Source: Pontibacter sp. HSC-36F09
GTDB taxonomy: Bacteria > Bacteroidota > Bacteroidia > Cytophagales > Hymenobacteraceae
Reading direction: 5' to 3'
Assembly (NCBI RefSeq): GCF_024171605.1
Contig: NZ_JALKAA010000001.1
Location: forward strand, 930,001-994,000
Length of the DNA: 64,000 nt
The notes under the pieces were generated by a model that was given only the letters and a program-made list of their open reading frames with translations, searched no databases and was not told where the DNA came from. Below are positions 34,297 through 43,298 of the stretch, in pieces (position 1 is the first letter of the stretch; each line of letters starts with the position of its first letter). The translations under genes and the position numbers were made by a program.

Positions 34297-37200
34297 TTAG
34301 AATGCCACATTTACATTGAAACCAAACGAGCGGGTCGGCGGCAGGTGTCTCCAGCTCATGTAGCCCTCGCTGCTTCCGCCGGCGTACACAAATTCCGGGT
34401 CGTTGTAGATGTTGTCTTTTACCCATATAGAGAACAGGTTGCGGCCTACAAAACCGATGGTCGCTTCTTTCACCAGGTTCTGACCATCCAGCCAGCCCAT
34501 TGGCAAGGTATAGCTGAGGCTCAGCTCACGCATTTTAAAGAAGTCGGCGCTCACTGCGTAGTTCGACTGCACCGGAGCTACAAAATTTGCCCAGTAGTTG
34601 CGGTCGCCTTTGGTCTGTATCTCGGTGTTTGGCGTGAACACGCCCGGAGAAGTTTCAATGACAGAGTTAGGTATAACAAACGCCTCGCGGCCATACTGTG
34701 TGGTAAGCGGGCTCGTGCCGTCAGAAATCATGCGGGCAGCTGCCTCGGTGTATACCACCGCTCCCATTCTCCAATCGAATTGCGCACCTAACTGAAAGCC
34801 CTTGTACTGCACCGAAGTGTTGAGGCCTAACTGGTACGGCGGTGTGCCGGTGCCGCCATAGTATAGCTCCGAGGTGCTCGCCGGATTGCCGGTAGCCGGG
34901 TCCACGATCACTCTTCCCTGCGGGTCGCGTCTGTAGTCGGTGAACAGGTAGCTGTTATATGGCTTGCCCACGATCAGGTAGTTCTGGCGGAAGTGGAACA
35001 GCTGGTCGATGCCGCCGTAGATTTCCTCTACCTCGCTTCTGATGTGCGTGAGGTTGGCGCCCACATTCCATACCAGGTCACCGCGCTGGATCACGTCGCC
35101 GTTAATGTTCAGTTCGATGATCTTGTTGCTCGCCTTGAAGGCATTCACCCAGGCAGAAGTAAAGCCGGATCCTGCGGAAATATCAGCCAGAATGGTACCG
35201 TCTGTTGTTTTGGCGTCCACGTAGGCGGCCTCCAGGTTCAGGCGGTTCTGGAAAAAGCTCAGCTGCGTGCCCACTTCAAGCGAAGTCACAAACTCAGGCT
35301 TCAGATTCGGGTTGGCATCGGAAGTACCCAGGCTAAAACCAGGCAGGTTTGCGTATGGGAAACCGTCGGTCTGGCTATACACGTTCTGCAACTGGTAAGG
35401 GTCCACTACTACGTTGCCGGTCTTGTTGTAAGAGGCGTATACCTTGCCGTAAGAAAGCATGCTGTTGTTTTGGAGCGCAGGTATAGCATCGCTGAAAACA
35501 AACGACGAACTCACGCCCGGGTAAAAGTAACTGCGGTTTTCAGGACTCAGCACCGACACGGATTCCTGGCGACCGGTAAAGGTCAGGAACAGGTAATTGT
35601 TGTAGCCGGCAGTAAACTCTCCAAAACCTGCCACCTGTCTTCTCTGGCTGATGCCGGACTTGCCACCCAACTGCCCCAAACGGTTGTCCTGGTTAAACAG
35701 GCCAGGCACAACCAGCGCCGAGGCGCTCAGGTTCGTTATCTTGCTGTCGTCGGTGCGCAGGTTGTTGCCCAACAGCAATCGGGTGCTGAACTTGCCGAAG
35801 TCCTTGTGCAGGTCGAGGATGAAATCGCTGTTGATTCTTCGGAACTTATTGGTAGCATCGTTTACGCTGCCCGGTATGTTGGTACGGCCTGGCGTGGTAT
35901 AAGTAAATTTACCTACCGTGGTGCGGGTGTCGGTGTTGCGGCTGTAAAGGCCAAGCCGGTAAATGGCACTGATCCAGGGAGCAATCTCGTAGTTGAGCTC
36001 AATGTTTCCAGTCAGGGTCTGCTGCTCGTTTACCGTGCGCTGGTTGTCGGCGTTGAAGTATGGATTCGGCTGATTCGTGCTGAACCAGTAGTTCGGGTTG
36101 GCGTGCAGCGTATTTTCCCAGTCTTTCAGGTCGGCAAAAGGCAAGCTGACCGGCAGACGGTATACCGTAGACCAGGGCTCGCTTTGCGTTACGTCGCTTT
36201 TATTGAACACATAATTAACGTTGTAGCTCGTGCTAAGCTTGCCAAAGGAACGGGAGCCGTTAAAGCGGGCACCTGAGCGTCTGTTTTTGTCGCCTTCGAT
36301 GATACCTTTGGTGAGTACATCCTGCAGTGAGAAATAGTACGTTGACTTCTCATCGCCCCCCGAAAAGTTCAGGTCGTTTTGAGTGGTGAAGCCCGTGTTG
36401 AAGAACGCTTTTCTACCGTCCGGGTGGGCGCTGTATGGTAGTTGCCATTGGCTACCGTCTGGCAGTACGGGCCCTACAGGGCGCAGCTCCCCGTCGAAAC
36501 GCGAACCCCAGGACTGATACTGCAGCGGGTCGTATACGCCGTTCAGGCCCTGCCCGAATTCTGTCTGCTGTTCCGGCAGGCGCGAGATTTTATCAAAAGT
36601 AGTCGTGTTCGTGAAGTTGATTCGCTGTGCTCCTGCGCTTCCTTTTTTGGTCGTGATCATCAGCACACCATTTACCCCGTCAGAGCCGTATACAGCTGCT
36701 GCGTTAGCGCCCTTCAGCACGTTGATGCTTTCGATGTCGTTCGGGTTGAGGCGGTTAATGTCAGGTATAGGTACACCGTCCACCACGTAAAGCGGAGCGT
36801 TGTTGCCGGTGTGGGAGCGGATGCCGCGCAGGTTTACCTGCACATCCGGATCTACTTTGCTGTCGAACATGTTGATGCGCAGTCCCGAAACTTTGCTGGC
36901 CAGTCCGAGAATAGGATTCACTACTTTACCCTGGTTCAGTTCGGCGGTGTTGAGTTGGGCACTGGCTGTACCCAGTTCGCGGGCGGGCCGCTTAATGCCG
37001 AGTGCGCCTGTTACGACCACTTCGGATAGCTGTGTGTTGCCGGGCTGAAGCTCTACTTGCAGCGAATTTGTAGTTCCGTTTACCGGCACTTCCTGAGATG
37101 CATAACCAATGTAGGAGAAAACGAGCACCTCCCCCTCTTTGGCACGAATCTGAAAAGCTCCGTCCGGGTTTGTGGTGGTTCCGTTGTTTGACTCTTTCAC

Positions 37201-37332
37201 TCTAACCGTAACGCCTGGCAGTGCTGTGCCGGTCGCCTGTTCTGTTACCTGCCCCGAAACGGCCAGGTCCTGTGCCGAAGCTCCGAGCACCATGAGCATG
37301 AGCAAAGCCGACGCCAGTAAATGTCTGAACAT
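34297..37332 (-). CDS. SusC/RagA-like TonB-dependent outer-membrane transporter
   Basis: 1011 residues: signal peptide (ending GASAQ), carboxypeptidase-regulatory-like domain (VSGQVTEQATGTALPGVTVR), a TonB-box-like stretch, plug domain (RGIRSHTGNNAPLYVVDGVPI; NVLKGANAAAVYGSDGVNGV) and a large beta-barrel ending in an aromatic residue (FGFNVNVAF). Imports a ligand using TonB energy together with the SusD-like protein. A 21-bp palindrome lies between its likely promoter and start codon. Confidence 0.95.
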   Translation of the reverse strand: MFRHLLASALLMLMVLGASAQDLAVSGQVTEQATGTALPGVTVRVKESNNGTTTNPDGAFQIRAKEGEVLVFSYIGYASQEVPVNGTTNSLQVELQPGNTQLSEVVVTGALGIKRPARELGTASAQLNTAELNQGKVVNPILGLASKVSGLRINMFDSKVDPDVQVNLRGIRSHTGNNAPLYVVDGVPIPDINRLNPNDIESINVLKGANAAAVYGSDGVNGVLMITTKKGSAGAQRINFTNTTTFDKISRLPEQQTEFGQGLNGVYDPLQYQSWGSRFDGELRPVGPVLPDGSQWQLPYSAHPDGRKAFFNTGFTTQNDLNFSGGDEKSTYYFSLQDVLTKGIIEGDKNRRSGARFNGSRSFGKLSTSYNVNYVFNKSDVTQSEPWSTVYRLPVSLPFADLKDWENTLHANPNYWFSTNQPNPYFNADNQRTVNEQQTLTGNIELNYEIAPWISAIYRLGLYSRNTDTRTTVGKFTYTTPGRTNIPGSVNDATNKFRRINSDFILDLHKDFGKFSTRLLLGNNLRTDDSKITNLSASALVVPGLFNQDNRLGQLGGKSGISQRRQVAGFGEFTAGYNNYLFLTFTGRQESVSVLSPENRSYFYPGVSSSFVFSDAIPALQNNSMLSYGKVYASYNKTGNVVVDPYQLQNVYSQTDGFPYANLPGFSLGTSDANPNLKPEFVTSLEVGTQLSFFQNRLNLEAAYVDAKTTDGTILADISAGSGFTSAWVNAFKASNKIIELNINGDVIQRGDLVWNVGANLTHIRSEVEEIYGGIDQLFHFRQNYLIVGKPYNSYLFTDYRRDPQGRVIVDPATGNPASTSELYYGGTGTPPYQLGLNTSVQYKGFQLGAQFDWRMGAVVYTEAAARMISDGTSPLTTQYGREAFVIPNSVIETSPGVFTPNTEIQTKGDRNYWANFVAPVQSNYAVSADFFKMRELSLSYTLPMGWLDGQNLVKEATIGFVGRNLFSIWVKDNIYNDPEFVYAGGSSEGYMSWRHLPPTRSFGFNVNVAF

Positions 37333-37404
37333 ATCTTATTTATAAGGTATAGTTTTGATTTCCGGGCAATGCTAAGAGAAGAATTGCCTTTTTCTGTTGC
37401 TCGC

Positions 37405-37425
37405 TATTTAGATATAGTCTAAATA
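37405..37425. promoter_or_regulatory. Operator-like palindrome TATTTAGA-N5-TCTAAATA
   Basis: Perfect 8-bp arms (37405-37412 and 37418-37425) around TATAG, in the divergent region between the SusC-like gene and the AraC regulator. It lies just downstream of a minus-strand -7 box (37439-37446), a repressor position. The sequence resembles A/T-rich TTTAGA/TCTAAA sites found before iron-transport genes in Bacteroidota (Fur-like); the regulator assignment is inference. Confidence 0.65.
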
Positions 37426-37438
37426 AACGTAACTTGCA

Positions 37439-37446
37439 CAAAAGTA
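37439..37446 (-). promoter_or_regulatory. -7 element of the SusC operon promoter
   Basis: TACTTTTG on the minus strand, about 107 bp before the SusC-like start codon; no clear -33 box, consistent with need for an activator such as the divergent AraC-type protein. Confidence 0.45.
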
Positions 37447-37494
37447 GACCTTACAAATCTATTTGGGTAACAGGTAAGGGAATTCTTTTATCAA

Positions 37495-38487
37495 ATGAGG
37501 GAAAAGATGAAGCAAGAAGTGAGCGGACCGGTAAACGGTGACCGAAAGGGCACCCCTGAGCAATCAGTCGGGCAACAGCGCCCTACTTTCTGCGCCTGCC
37601 AGGGCCAAAACGCGCGCGCGAATGCCGAAGCCAACATGCGCTTTCCTTCCGGCGAGATCCACTTCAGCCATACGGCCATCAGTTTAGTTAATAAGAAAGT
37701 GGTGGGCTGCTTTAACAGCGAGGACTTTGCCCAGTTGTACTTTTCGATGCGTGGCAAGAGCGCTTTTAGAGTGGGTGACAATTCGAAGCCCTTCGCCAGT
37801 TTTGATGCCCAACAGCACAACCTGCTTTTCTTCTCCGACGAGCAGGCGCAGCAAGAAATAAAGCCCGATCCGCAGGTGGAAATGATGACGGTCTACATCC
37901 CCTCTGACTTTCTGCTGCACTATTTACCCGAAACAGGCAGTCCCTTTCTGGAAATGCGGGAACAAATCCTGGCCGGAAAGCCTGCCCGACTCAGGAAAGG
38001 CAACCTGCCCATCACGCCAAAGATTACAGTGGTGCTGCACGAGTTGCTCAACTGCACGTACACAGGCTACTGCAAGCGCATGTTTGTGCAGGCGAAGGTT
38101 ATCGAGCTACTGATGCTTCAGTTTGAACAGTGCGAACAGAACGAAGCGCCGGTCGCGAACGGGCTGAAGCAAACGGATATCGAGAAGATGCTGCACGCCC
38201 GTGACCTGATTCTCCAAAACATGGAGTGTCCCTGCTCGCTGATCGATCTGGCCCACATGGTCGGCACGAACGAATATTACCTCAAAAAGCACTTCAAGCA
38301 GGTGTTTGGCACCACAGTGTTTGGCTACCTAAACAGCTACCGCATGGAACAGGCCCGCAAAATGCTGCTCGAAGGCGACCAGAAAGTAGGTGATATTGCC
38401 AGCGCCCTGGGCTTTAAGTACGCCGCCCACTTCACAGCTGCTTTCAAAAAGCACTTCGGCTACCTGCCCCAGAAGATTAAATCGTAA
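37495..38487 (+). CDS. AraC-family regulator, PchR-like
   Basis: 330 residues with a C-terminal double helix-turn-helix: CSLIDLAHMVGTNEYYLKKH, FGTTVFGYLNSYRMEQARKM and VGDIASALGFKYAAHFTAAF. The FGTTVFGYL sequence is typical of PchR/YbtA-type siderophore regulators. The N-terminal region holds a Cys pair (TFCACQGQ). Divergent from the SusC operon, so it is the likely activator of that operon in response to a chelate. A second ATG at 37507, preceded by GAGGG, is an equally good start. Confidence 0.88.
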   Translation: MREKMKQEVSGPVNGDRKGTPEQSVGQQRPTFCACQGQNARANAEANMRFPSGEIHFSHTAISLVNKKVVGCFNSEDFAQLYFSMRGKSAFRVGDNSKPFASFDAQQHNLLFFSDEQAQQEIKPDPQVEMMTVYIPSDFLLHYLPETGSPFLEMREQILAGKPARLRKGNLPITPKITVVLHELLNCTYTGYCKRMFVQAKVIELLMLQFEQCEQNEAPVANGLKQTDIEKMLHARDLILQNMECPCSLIDLAHMVGTNEYYLKKHFKQVFGTTVFGYLNSYRMEQARKMLLEGDQKVGDIASALGFKYAAHFTAAFKKHFGYLPQKIKS

Positions 38488-38765
38488 GCTCGCTCCGCGT
38501 CTCAGGTATAGGAGAGTCTCTTCCGGACAAAGGAAATTTTGACAAAGGACAAAAGACTTGTAGGTATAGGGCTCTTTTTCCTGCCGCTCAAGTTGGTCAT
38601 GCCACCGCTATCATGCATTAAGCAACGTAATGCCCACGACGCTTCAGCAGTAAACAGGTAATGCGAACTCAGGTCCTTTAAGACACTAAAAAGACGCAAT
38701 TTACACTGAGTCTTTTTAGTCCTTTGTCAAAAACTCCTACGTCAAAATTTTACCCTTCCTCTTAA
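38488..38765. other. Intergenic region with long inverted repeat
   Basis: About 280 bp, no gene. It holds two AGGTATAG words (38505, 38562) and the long inverted repeat at 38537-38732. Confidence 0.6.
38537..38732. repeat. Inverted repeat, GACAAAGGAC family, copy A
   Basis: Left arm TTTTGACAAAGGACAAAAGACT begins at 38537; right arm (38709-38732) contains AGTCTTTTTAGTCCTTTGTC and AAAA. Within it is a second perfect 11-bp hairpin, ACTAAAAAGAC (38685-38695) with GTCTTTTTAGT (38710-38720). The same GTCCTTTGTC core and AAAA...TTGTC context recurs at 47423-47491, so it is a dispersed family. Confidence 0.75.
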
Positions 38766-38773
38766 ATAAAAAA

Positions 38774-38801
38774 GAGCAACAGGATTTTATACCTGTTGCT
38801 C
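38774..38801 (-). terminator. Terminator of the DUF4476 gene, loop carries TATACC
   Basis: GAGCAACAGG (38774-38783) pairs with CCTGTTGCTC (38792-38801); the minus-strand T run is the A run at 38767-38773. The 8-nt loop and adjoining stem carry TTATACCT. Confidence 0.88.
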
Positions 38802-38833
38802 CCCTGAATGTTTTCGGTTGACCTTGCTATACC

Positions 38834-39565
38834 TTAGCGTCTGCGGCTGGTATACTGCTCCAATTCCCGCACGTGATGGTCTGACTGGAAGACGTCGTAG
38901 ATATAGTAGAAGCGCTCTTTGTCGCACACATTGTCGTAGGCAAACTTGGCAAACTCGAGTCGCGTGCTTTCAAACTCAAAGGCTAACAGCACGTTGCGCA
39001 GGTCCTCTGACAGGATGCTGCTATTACGCACCGCTTCGCGGGCAACAGTGAGGCGGGTGCTCTCGAAGTCACGGCCTTTCATAGCGTCGATCAGGCGTTC
39101 CACATCGTAGCGTTCCAAGAGGTTGCGGCAACCGTTGGCGGGTTCTTCGTAGCGGGGAGGTACAGGCTCGTAGCGTGGCGGAGCGGGCTCATACCGGTCG
39201 GGGTAGCGCGGCGGCACGACCACTACCGGCGGCGGACCCAGTGGTATTTCGCTGATCACGCGCAGACTAACCTTTCGGCCAGATACCCGCACAGCATAGT
39301 TTGTTTCAAAACCGGCGCGGGCCAGCACATTTATACCTGTCCTGTAAATACCATGGCGGCCCCTGATCCGAAACTCGACATAATGGTTGCCGGGCCGCAG
39401 ATGCGTGATGCGCACAAAGTTGGAAGCCGAACGGTTGATCAGGCGCCCATCCAGCGCCATCTGGAAGGGCTCGCCCCTGTGGGTGGTAAAGGTAACGACA
39501 GTGGGTTGTGCGAAAGCCGACAGCGCCAGCAGCACAAACAAGAACGGGAGTAGAAGCTTTTTCAT
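38834..39565 (-). CDS. DUF4476 domain exported protein
   Basis: 243 residues from the ATG at 39565 (signal peptide ending SAFAQ; a longer frame upstream lacks sense). An N-terminal beta domain with PFQMALDGRLINRSASN and ITHLRPGNHYVEFRI is followed by a Pro/Tyr/Arg linker of repeated PPRYEP units (about residues 135-163) and the C-terminal DUF4476 helical domain ending FYYIYDVFQSDHHVRELEQY. Function unknown; the family is widespread in Bacteroidota. Confidence 0.83.
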   Translation of the reverse strand: MKKLLLPFLFVLLALSAFAQPTVVTFTTHRGEPFQMALDGRLINRSASNFVRITHLRPGNHYVEFRIRGRHGIYRTGINVLARAGFETNYAVRVSGRKVSLRVISEIPLGPPPVVVVPPRYPDRYEPAPPRYEPVPPRYEEPANGCRNLLERYDVERLIDAMKGRDFESTRLTVAREAVRNSSILSEDLRNVLLAFEFESTRLEFAKFAYDNVCDKERFYYIYDVFQSDHHVRELEQYTSRRR

Positions 39566-39666
39566 GGCTGTATAGGTTTTAGCGTATACTTCAGCCAAGC
39601 CAATTATTGTGCCAGTTTGTGGAACTAAAGTGCAGTGGGGTTTGTCTGCGGGGATTTTTGGTTTGC

Positions 39667-39699
39667 AGGTATAGGTATAAGAAAAAACCACAGGTATAG
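39667..39699. repeat. Three AGGTATA words in 33 bp
   Basis: AGGTATAG 39667-39674, AGGTATAA 39673-39680 (overlapping by two) and AGGTATAG 39692-39699; the third forms part of the stem and loop of the terminator at 39684. Confidence 0.85.
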
Positions 39700-39714
39700 G
39701 GGCTGTGGTTTTTG
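39684..39714 (-). terminator. Terminator of the beta-barrel pair, loop carries the word
   Basis: AAAACCACAG (39684-39693) pairs with CTGTGGTTTT (39703-39712), loop GTATAGGGG. Confidence 0.85.
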
Positions 39715-39742
39715 GGTTTAGTCAATCTAAAGCTACGCTAGA

Positions 39743-40417
39743 TCATAGTTTATAATTCATTCCCAGCTCAAAAGATTTGGTGATACTCCTCAAACCGTAC
39801 CCCTGGTCCCAATCATAATGTGAAGAATTCATCCCGGACAGGTTCTTCTTGTAAAAGAAGTAAGACATGTTTCCGTAGAGCCTGTTACTGATCTGGTAGT
39901 TAAAACCCGCTCCTGCCATGGCAAATACATTAAGTCCATCGTCCTTTACAGTATATGAGACGGGTCCATTTGTTCCATTATGAGTAGTCTGCAAGCTTGT
40001 AAAGCCATAGGCCGGCACAAGCGAGACAGTACCGTAGACCGGCAGCTTCCTGTACAGGTTAAGGAAGGTATGGTAGAAGGCAAGCGAGCTTGCGATGGCA
40101 AAAGTTTTCGAGTCACGTTTGTATTCTACATTCTGTATTTGCTCCGTCAGCCTATCCCTGTCTCCCCCAAACCTAAGCCCTACCCGCACACTCGCTCTAT
40201 CGGATAATTGGTAGCCCATATTTAAAGAAATGGGCGTAAAATAACCCGATCGGACAGCCCCTCGGGTTTTACCTTCTTTATAGTAGATGTGGTAGGATAC
40301 TGTTTGCAGGTTAAGCCCTAAAGTGAATTTTCCCTTCTCGATGTAAGAGGTCTCTTGCTGAGCAAAAACTGAAAAACAGAATAGCAGAGGCAGTAGAAGA
40401 GTGAAGTATGTTTTCAT
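39743..40417 (-). CDS. Predicted outer-membrane beta-barrel protein (tandem paralogue 2)
   Basis: 224 residues with signal peptide (ending SVFAQ) and alternating aromatic beta strands ending FELGMNYKL. It shares with the gene upstream the motifs SYHIYYKEGKTR / SHHIYYKDSKAQ, SGYFTPISLNMGY / SGYFAPLSLYLGY, and DWDQGYG / DWDQGFT, so the two are tandem duplicates that have diverged. 12 bp separate them. Function unknown. Confidence 0.8.
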   Translation of the reverse strand: MKTYFTLLLPLLFCFSVFAQQETSYIEKGKFTLGLNLQTVSYHIYYKEGKTRGAVRSGYFTPISLNMGYQLSDRASVRVGLRFGGDRDRLTEQIQNVEYKRDSKTFAIASSLAFYHTFLNLYRKLPVYGTVSLVPAYGFTSLQTTHNGTNGPVSYTVKDDGLNVFAMAGAGFNYQISNRLYGNMSYFFYKKNLSGMNSSHYDWDQGYGLRSITKSFELGMNYKL

Positions 40418-40429
40418 AATTACAGTTGA

Positions 40430-41131
40430 TTACTGTTCCAGACCAAGCTTATAATTCAGACCTATACCTACTGACTTATAGAAATGCAGAAGCCCAGTAA
40501 ATCCCTGGTCCCAGTCATGAAAGAATGAGTTCCTGCCAGTCAGATTATGCTTCAGAGCGTGGTACTCTACCTGTCCGTAAAGGCGTTGGCTAATTTTATA
40601 GTTAATTCCGATGCCTGCCGTCACGAATGTGTTTACTCCTCTTTCTGTTACCTTAGATACCTGAGCTGTGGCTCCGTTATCTGACTGAGCATATTCGGTC
40701 TGCGATATACCGTACGCAGGCATCAGCGTACCGGCAGCATACACCGGAAACCCCCTAAAAGCCTTGAACATAACATGTTGCAGCGTTATTGGCATTGCGA
40801 TAACATTTGTGCGAGAAGAGGCTGTATGAATCACTTTATTGTCAGGCGTCCAGCTGAATTTTTCTGAACTGCCACCATAAGCAAGGCCCGCCTGCACCCG
40901 CATGTTCCTGCCGAAATTGTAGCCCAGGTATAAAGAAAGCGGCGCAAAGTAGCCAGAGCTGATTATATCCTGAGCTTTGGAATCTTTATAATAGATATGA
41001 TGCGATACAGTGCTAAAGCTTATACCTGCGTAGAGTTTGTCATACCTGACTCTTGTTGTATCCTCTTTACTGGCTAAGGCAAAGAAAGGGGTTAGCAAGA
41101 AAATGCACAGAAGGGTAAGGTTTGTTTTCAT
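40430..41131 (-). CDS. Predicted outer-membrane beta-barrel protein (tandem paralogue 1)
   Basis: 233 residues from the ATG at 41131 (signal peptide MKTNLTLLCIFLLTPFFALA; an in-frame ATG five codons upstream is less likely). Beta-barrel-like pattern ending SVGIGLNYKLGLEQ. Paralogue of the following gene (see that entry). The spacer upstream is AT-rich and follows the purM terminator. Confidence 0.8.
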   Translation of the reverse strand: MKTNLTLLCIFLLTPFFALASKEDTTRVRYDKLYAGISFSTVSHHIYYKDSKAQDIISSGYFAPLSLYLGYNFGRNMRVQAGLAYGGSSEKFSWTPDNKVIHTASSRTNVIAMPITLQHVMFKAFRGFPVYAAGTLMPAYGISQTEYAQSDNGATAQVSKVTERGVNTFVTAGIGINYKISQRLYGQVEYHALKHNLTGRNSFFHDWDQGFTGLLHFYKSVGIGLNYKLGLEQ

Positions 41132-41255
41132 ATAGGTATAGAGCAAGAATCACACTCTTAATATATAACTATATTATGAAAGAATTATAATATGTATAAA
41201 TTTTATTCTAAAACATCAGAAGATAAATTGAACGTAACTCTTCCCTAAAAACAAA

Positions 41256-41287
41256 AAAACCACAGGTGCTATACCTGTGGTTTTCCT
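41256..41287 (-). terminator. Terminator of purM, containing CTATACCT
   Basis: AAAACCACAGGT (41256-41267) and ACCTGTGGTTTT (41273-41284) with loop GCTAT; the word GCTATACCTG spans loop and right arm. Confidence 0.88.
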
Positions 41288-41306
41288 TTAGGGCTTATCT
41301 AAACTT

Positions 41307-42476
41307 TTACCCTTCGTAATAAAACTCCCCCTTATCAGTCTTAATTGTGAGTTCGTTGCGTTCGCTGGCTTCTACACGGCCAACAATCTGCGCATCTACA
41401 TTGAATGACTTGGAGATATCGATCAAGCTTTGAGCGTGTTGCTCGGGCAGGTATATCTCCAGGCGGTGGCCCATGTTGAAGACTTTGTACATTTCTTTCC
41501 AGTCCGTGTGGCTCTGCTCCTGGATGATGCGGAACAGGGGCGGTACCGGGAAGAGGTTGTCTTTGATGATGTGTACTTTCTCGGTGAAGTGCAACACTTT
41601 GGTCTGGGCGCCGCCGCTGCAGTGCACCATGCCGTGTATGTGCGGACGGTGCTGCTCCAGGATAGCTTTCACGATAGGCGCATACGTACGCGTTGGCGAA
41701 AGCACCAGTTTGCCTACTTCTATACCTGTCTCGGGCTCCACATCGGTCACGCGGTAGTTCCCTGCGTACACCAGGTCCTTCGGCAATTCTGGATCATAAC
41801 TCTCCGGGTAAGAGGCCGACAGGTATGAGTGAAATACATCGTGGCGGGCGGAGGTGAGGCCATTGCTGCCCATGCCGCCGTTGTACTCGTCTTCGTAAGT
41901 AGCCTGCCCATAGGAGGCAAAGCCTACGATCACGTCGCCAGGCTGTATCTTGTCATTCGAGATCACTTCGTCGCGGCGCATGCGGGCCGTCACGGTACTG
42001 TCCACGATGATGGTGCGCACCAGGTCGCCCACGTCGGCTGTTTCGCCGCCTGTGCTGTAAATGCCGATGCCGTTGTCGCGGAGCATCTGCAGCACCTCCT
42101 CGGTGCCGTTGATGATGGCGGCAATCACCTCACCCGAAATCAGGTGCTTGTTGCGGCCGATGGTAGAAGAAAGCAGGATGTTATCCATAGCGCCCACGCA
42201 CAGCAGGTCATCGGTGTTCATCACCACGGCGTCCTGCGCTATACCTTTCCACACGCTCAGGTCGCCTGTTTCTTTCCAGTACATGTAGGCCAGGGCCGAC
42301 TTGGTGCCTGCGCCGTCGGCATGCATGAGGACGCAATGCTCGGGGTCGCCGGTGAGGATGTCCGGGATGATCTTGCAGAATGCTTTCGGGAAAAGTCCTT
42401 TGTCGATGTTCTTGATGGCGTTGTGCACGTCTTCCTTTGAGGCGGACACGCCACGCCGGAGGTATCTATTTTCCAT
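41307..42476 (-). CDS. purM: Phosphoribosylformylglycinamidine cyclo-ligase (AIR synthetase)
   Basis: ATP-dependent ring closure giving aminoimidazole ribotide in purine synthesis. The N-terminal glycine-rich segment YLRRGVSASKEDV, MHADGAGTKSALAY, MNTDDLLCVGA, GGETADVGDLV and GMVHCSGGAQTKVL match PurM. 389 residues. It is a longer, Bacteroidota-type variant; the alternative is a PurM-like paralogue. Divergent from a beta-barrel gene, with -7-like TAAATTTG on the minus strand at 42499-42506. Confidence 0.92.
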   Translation of the reverse strand: MENRYLRRGVSASKEDVHNAIKNIDKGLFPKAFCKIIPDILTGDPEHCVLMHADGAGTKSALAYMYWKETGDLSVWKGIAQDAVVMNTDDLLCVGAMDNILLSSTIGRNKHLISGEVIAAIINGTEEVLQMLRDNGIGIYSTGGETADVGDLVRTIIVDSTVTARMRRDEVISNDKIQPGDVIVGFASYGQATYEDEYNGGMGSNGLTSARHDVFHSYLSASYPESYDPELPKDLVYAGNYRVTDVEPETGIEVGKLVLSPTRTYAPIVKAILEQHRPHIHGMVHCSGGAQTKVLHFTEKVHIIKDNLFPVPPLFRIIQEQSHTDWKEMYKVFNMGHRLEIYLPEQHAQSLIDISKSFNVDAQIVGRVEASERNELTIKTDKGEFYYEG

Positions 42477-42699
42477 AGTGCTGGTCTTACTTGCTTTACA
42501 AATTTAAGAAAGGCCTTTGTATATACGGCAAAAAGAAATGCTTTTAAAAAGCTGTGGTGGCAATTATTGGTCGAGCCAGCGTTTTACAGAGCCAAATCCG
42601 GCAGGTATAAAGTAGAGCGTTCCAAAAAAAGCAGCTCATATACCTTGCAACCTTCCTGTAATATATTGACTCCTCTATATAAACAAACTTAAATAAAAT

Positions 42700-43239
42700 A
42701 TGAAAAAGAAACTGTTGATTTCATGCTTCAGCATGCTCGTATTTATATCGGCACAAGCACAGGATTCGCTGCAGGTAAAGCCGCAGGTGTCGGCACCCTA
42801 TAAACTGGCAGTTGGACTTCGCTACTCAACGGGCGGCCCAATGGGCGTGGACCTGGGTGTATCAGCCAAGTATTTTATAGGCCGGGAGTCAGCGTTGGAG
42901 GCACATACTGCCCTAAGCCCTGCTGCCCGCTTTCACCTAACCTCCCTGAGTTATATCTGGCAGCCCAAGTTGCTGACTTCGGAGCGCTTTAGACCTTATG
43001 CAGGTATAGGCGCTGGTTTGTTAACAGTCCGTGACGGGTTCTCAAACGATGACGCAAAGTATACCAGGGCTGTGGCTGTAGCAACCTTTGGTGTAGAGTA
43101 TAAATTTAAGAAAGTTCCAATCGCTATATCGTTGGACTACCGGTCAACTTTCATCCGCTTCGGACCAGCTGTGCCGGCCTATTATAATCTCAATAATACA
43201 AGCAATATCGGTCTTGGCGTAAAGTACACCTTCCGCTAG
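42700..43239 (+). CDS. Small outer-membrane beta-barrel protein (tandem pair, copy 1)
   Basis: 179 residues, signal peptide ending SAQAQ, then an OmpA/PagP-sized barrel with SAPYKLAVGLRYSTGG, LSYIWQPKLLTSERFRPYAG and SLDYRSTFIRFG and a final aromatic-rich strand IGLGVKYTFR. The neighbour at 43299 repeats these segments closely. Function unknown. A CTATACCT word starts 1 bp after the stop. Confidence 0.82.
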   Translation: MKKKLLISCFSMLVFISAQAQDSLQVKPQVSAPYKLAVGLRYSTGGPMGVDLGVSAKYFIGRESALEAHTALSPAARFHLTSLSYIWQPKLLTSERFRPYAGIGAGLLTVRDGFSNDDAKYTRAVAVATFGVEYKFKKVPIAISLDYRSTFIRFGPAVPAYYNLNNTSNIGLGVKYTFR

Positions 43240-43298
43240 CTATACCTGCCTCCGGTTCCAGTTCCAACTCAAATAGCTTAAAAACTAAATCTACACCT

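Noticed and set aside
37495..37820. Minus-strand frame opposite the start of the PchR-like regulator
   Set aside because: It overlaps a clear AraC-family gene and has no features of its own.
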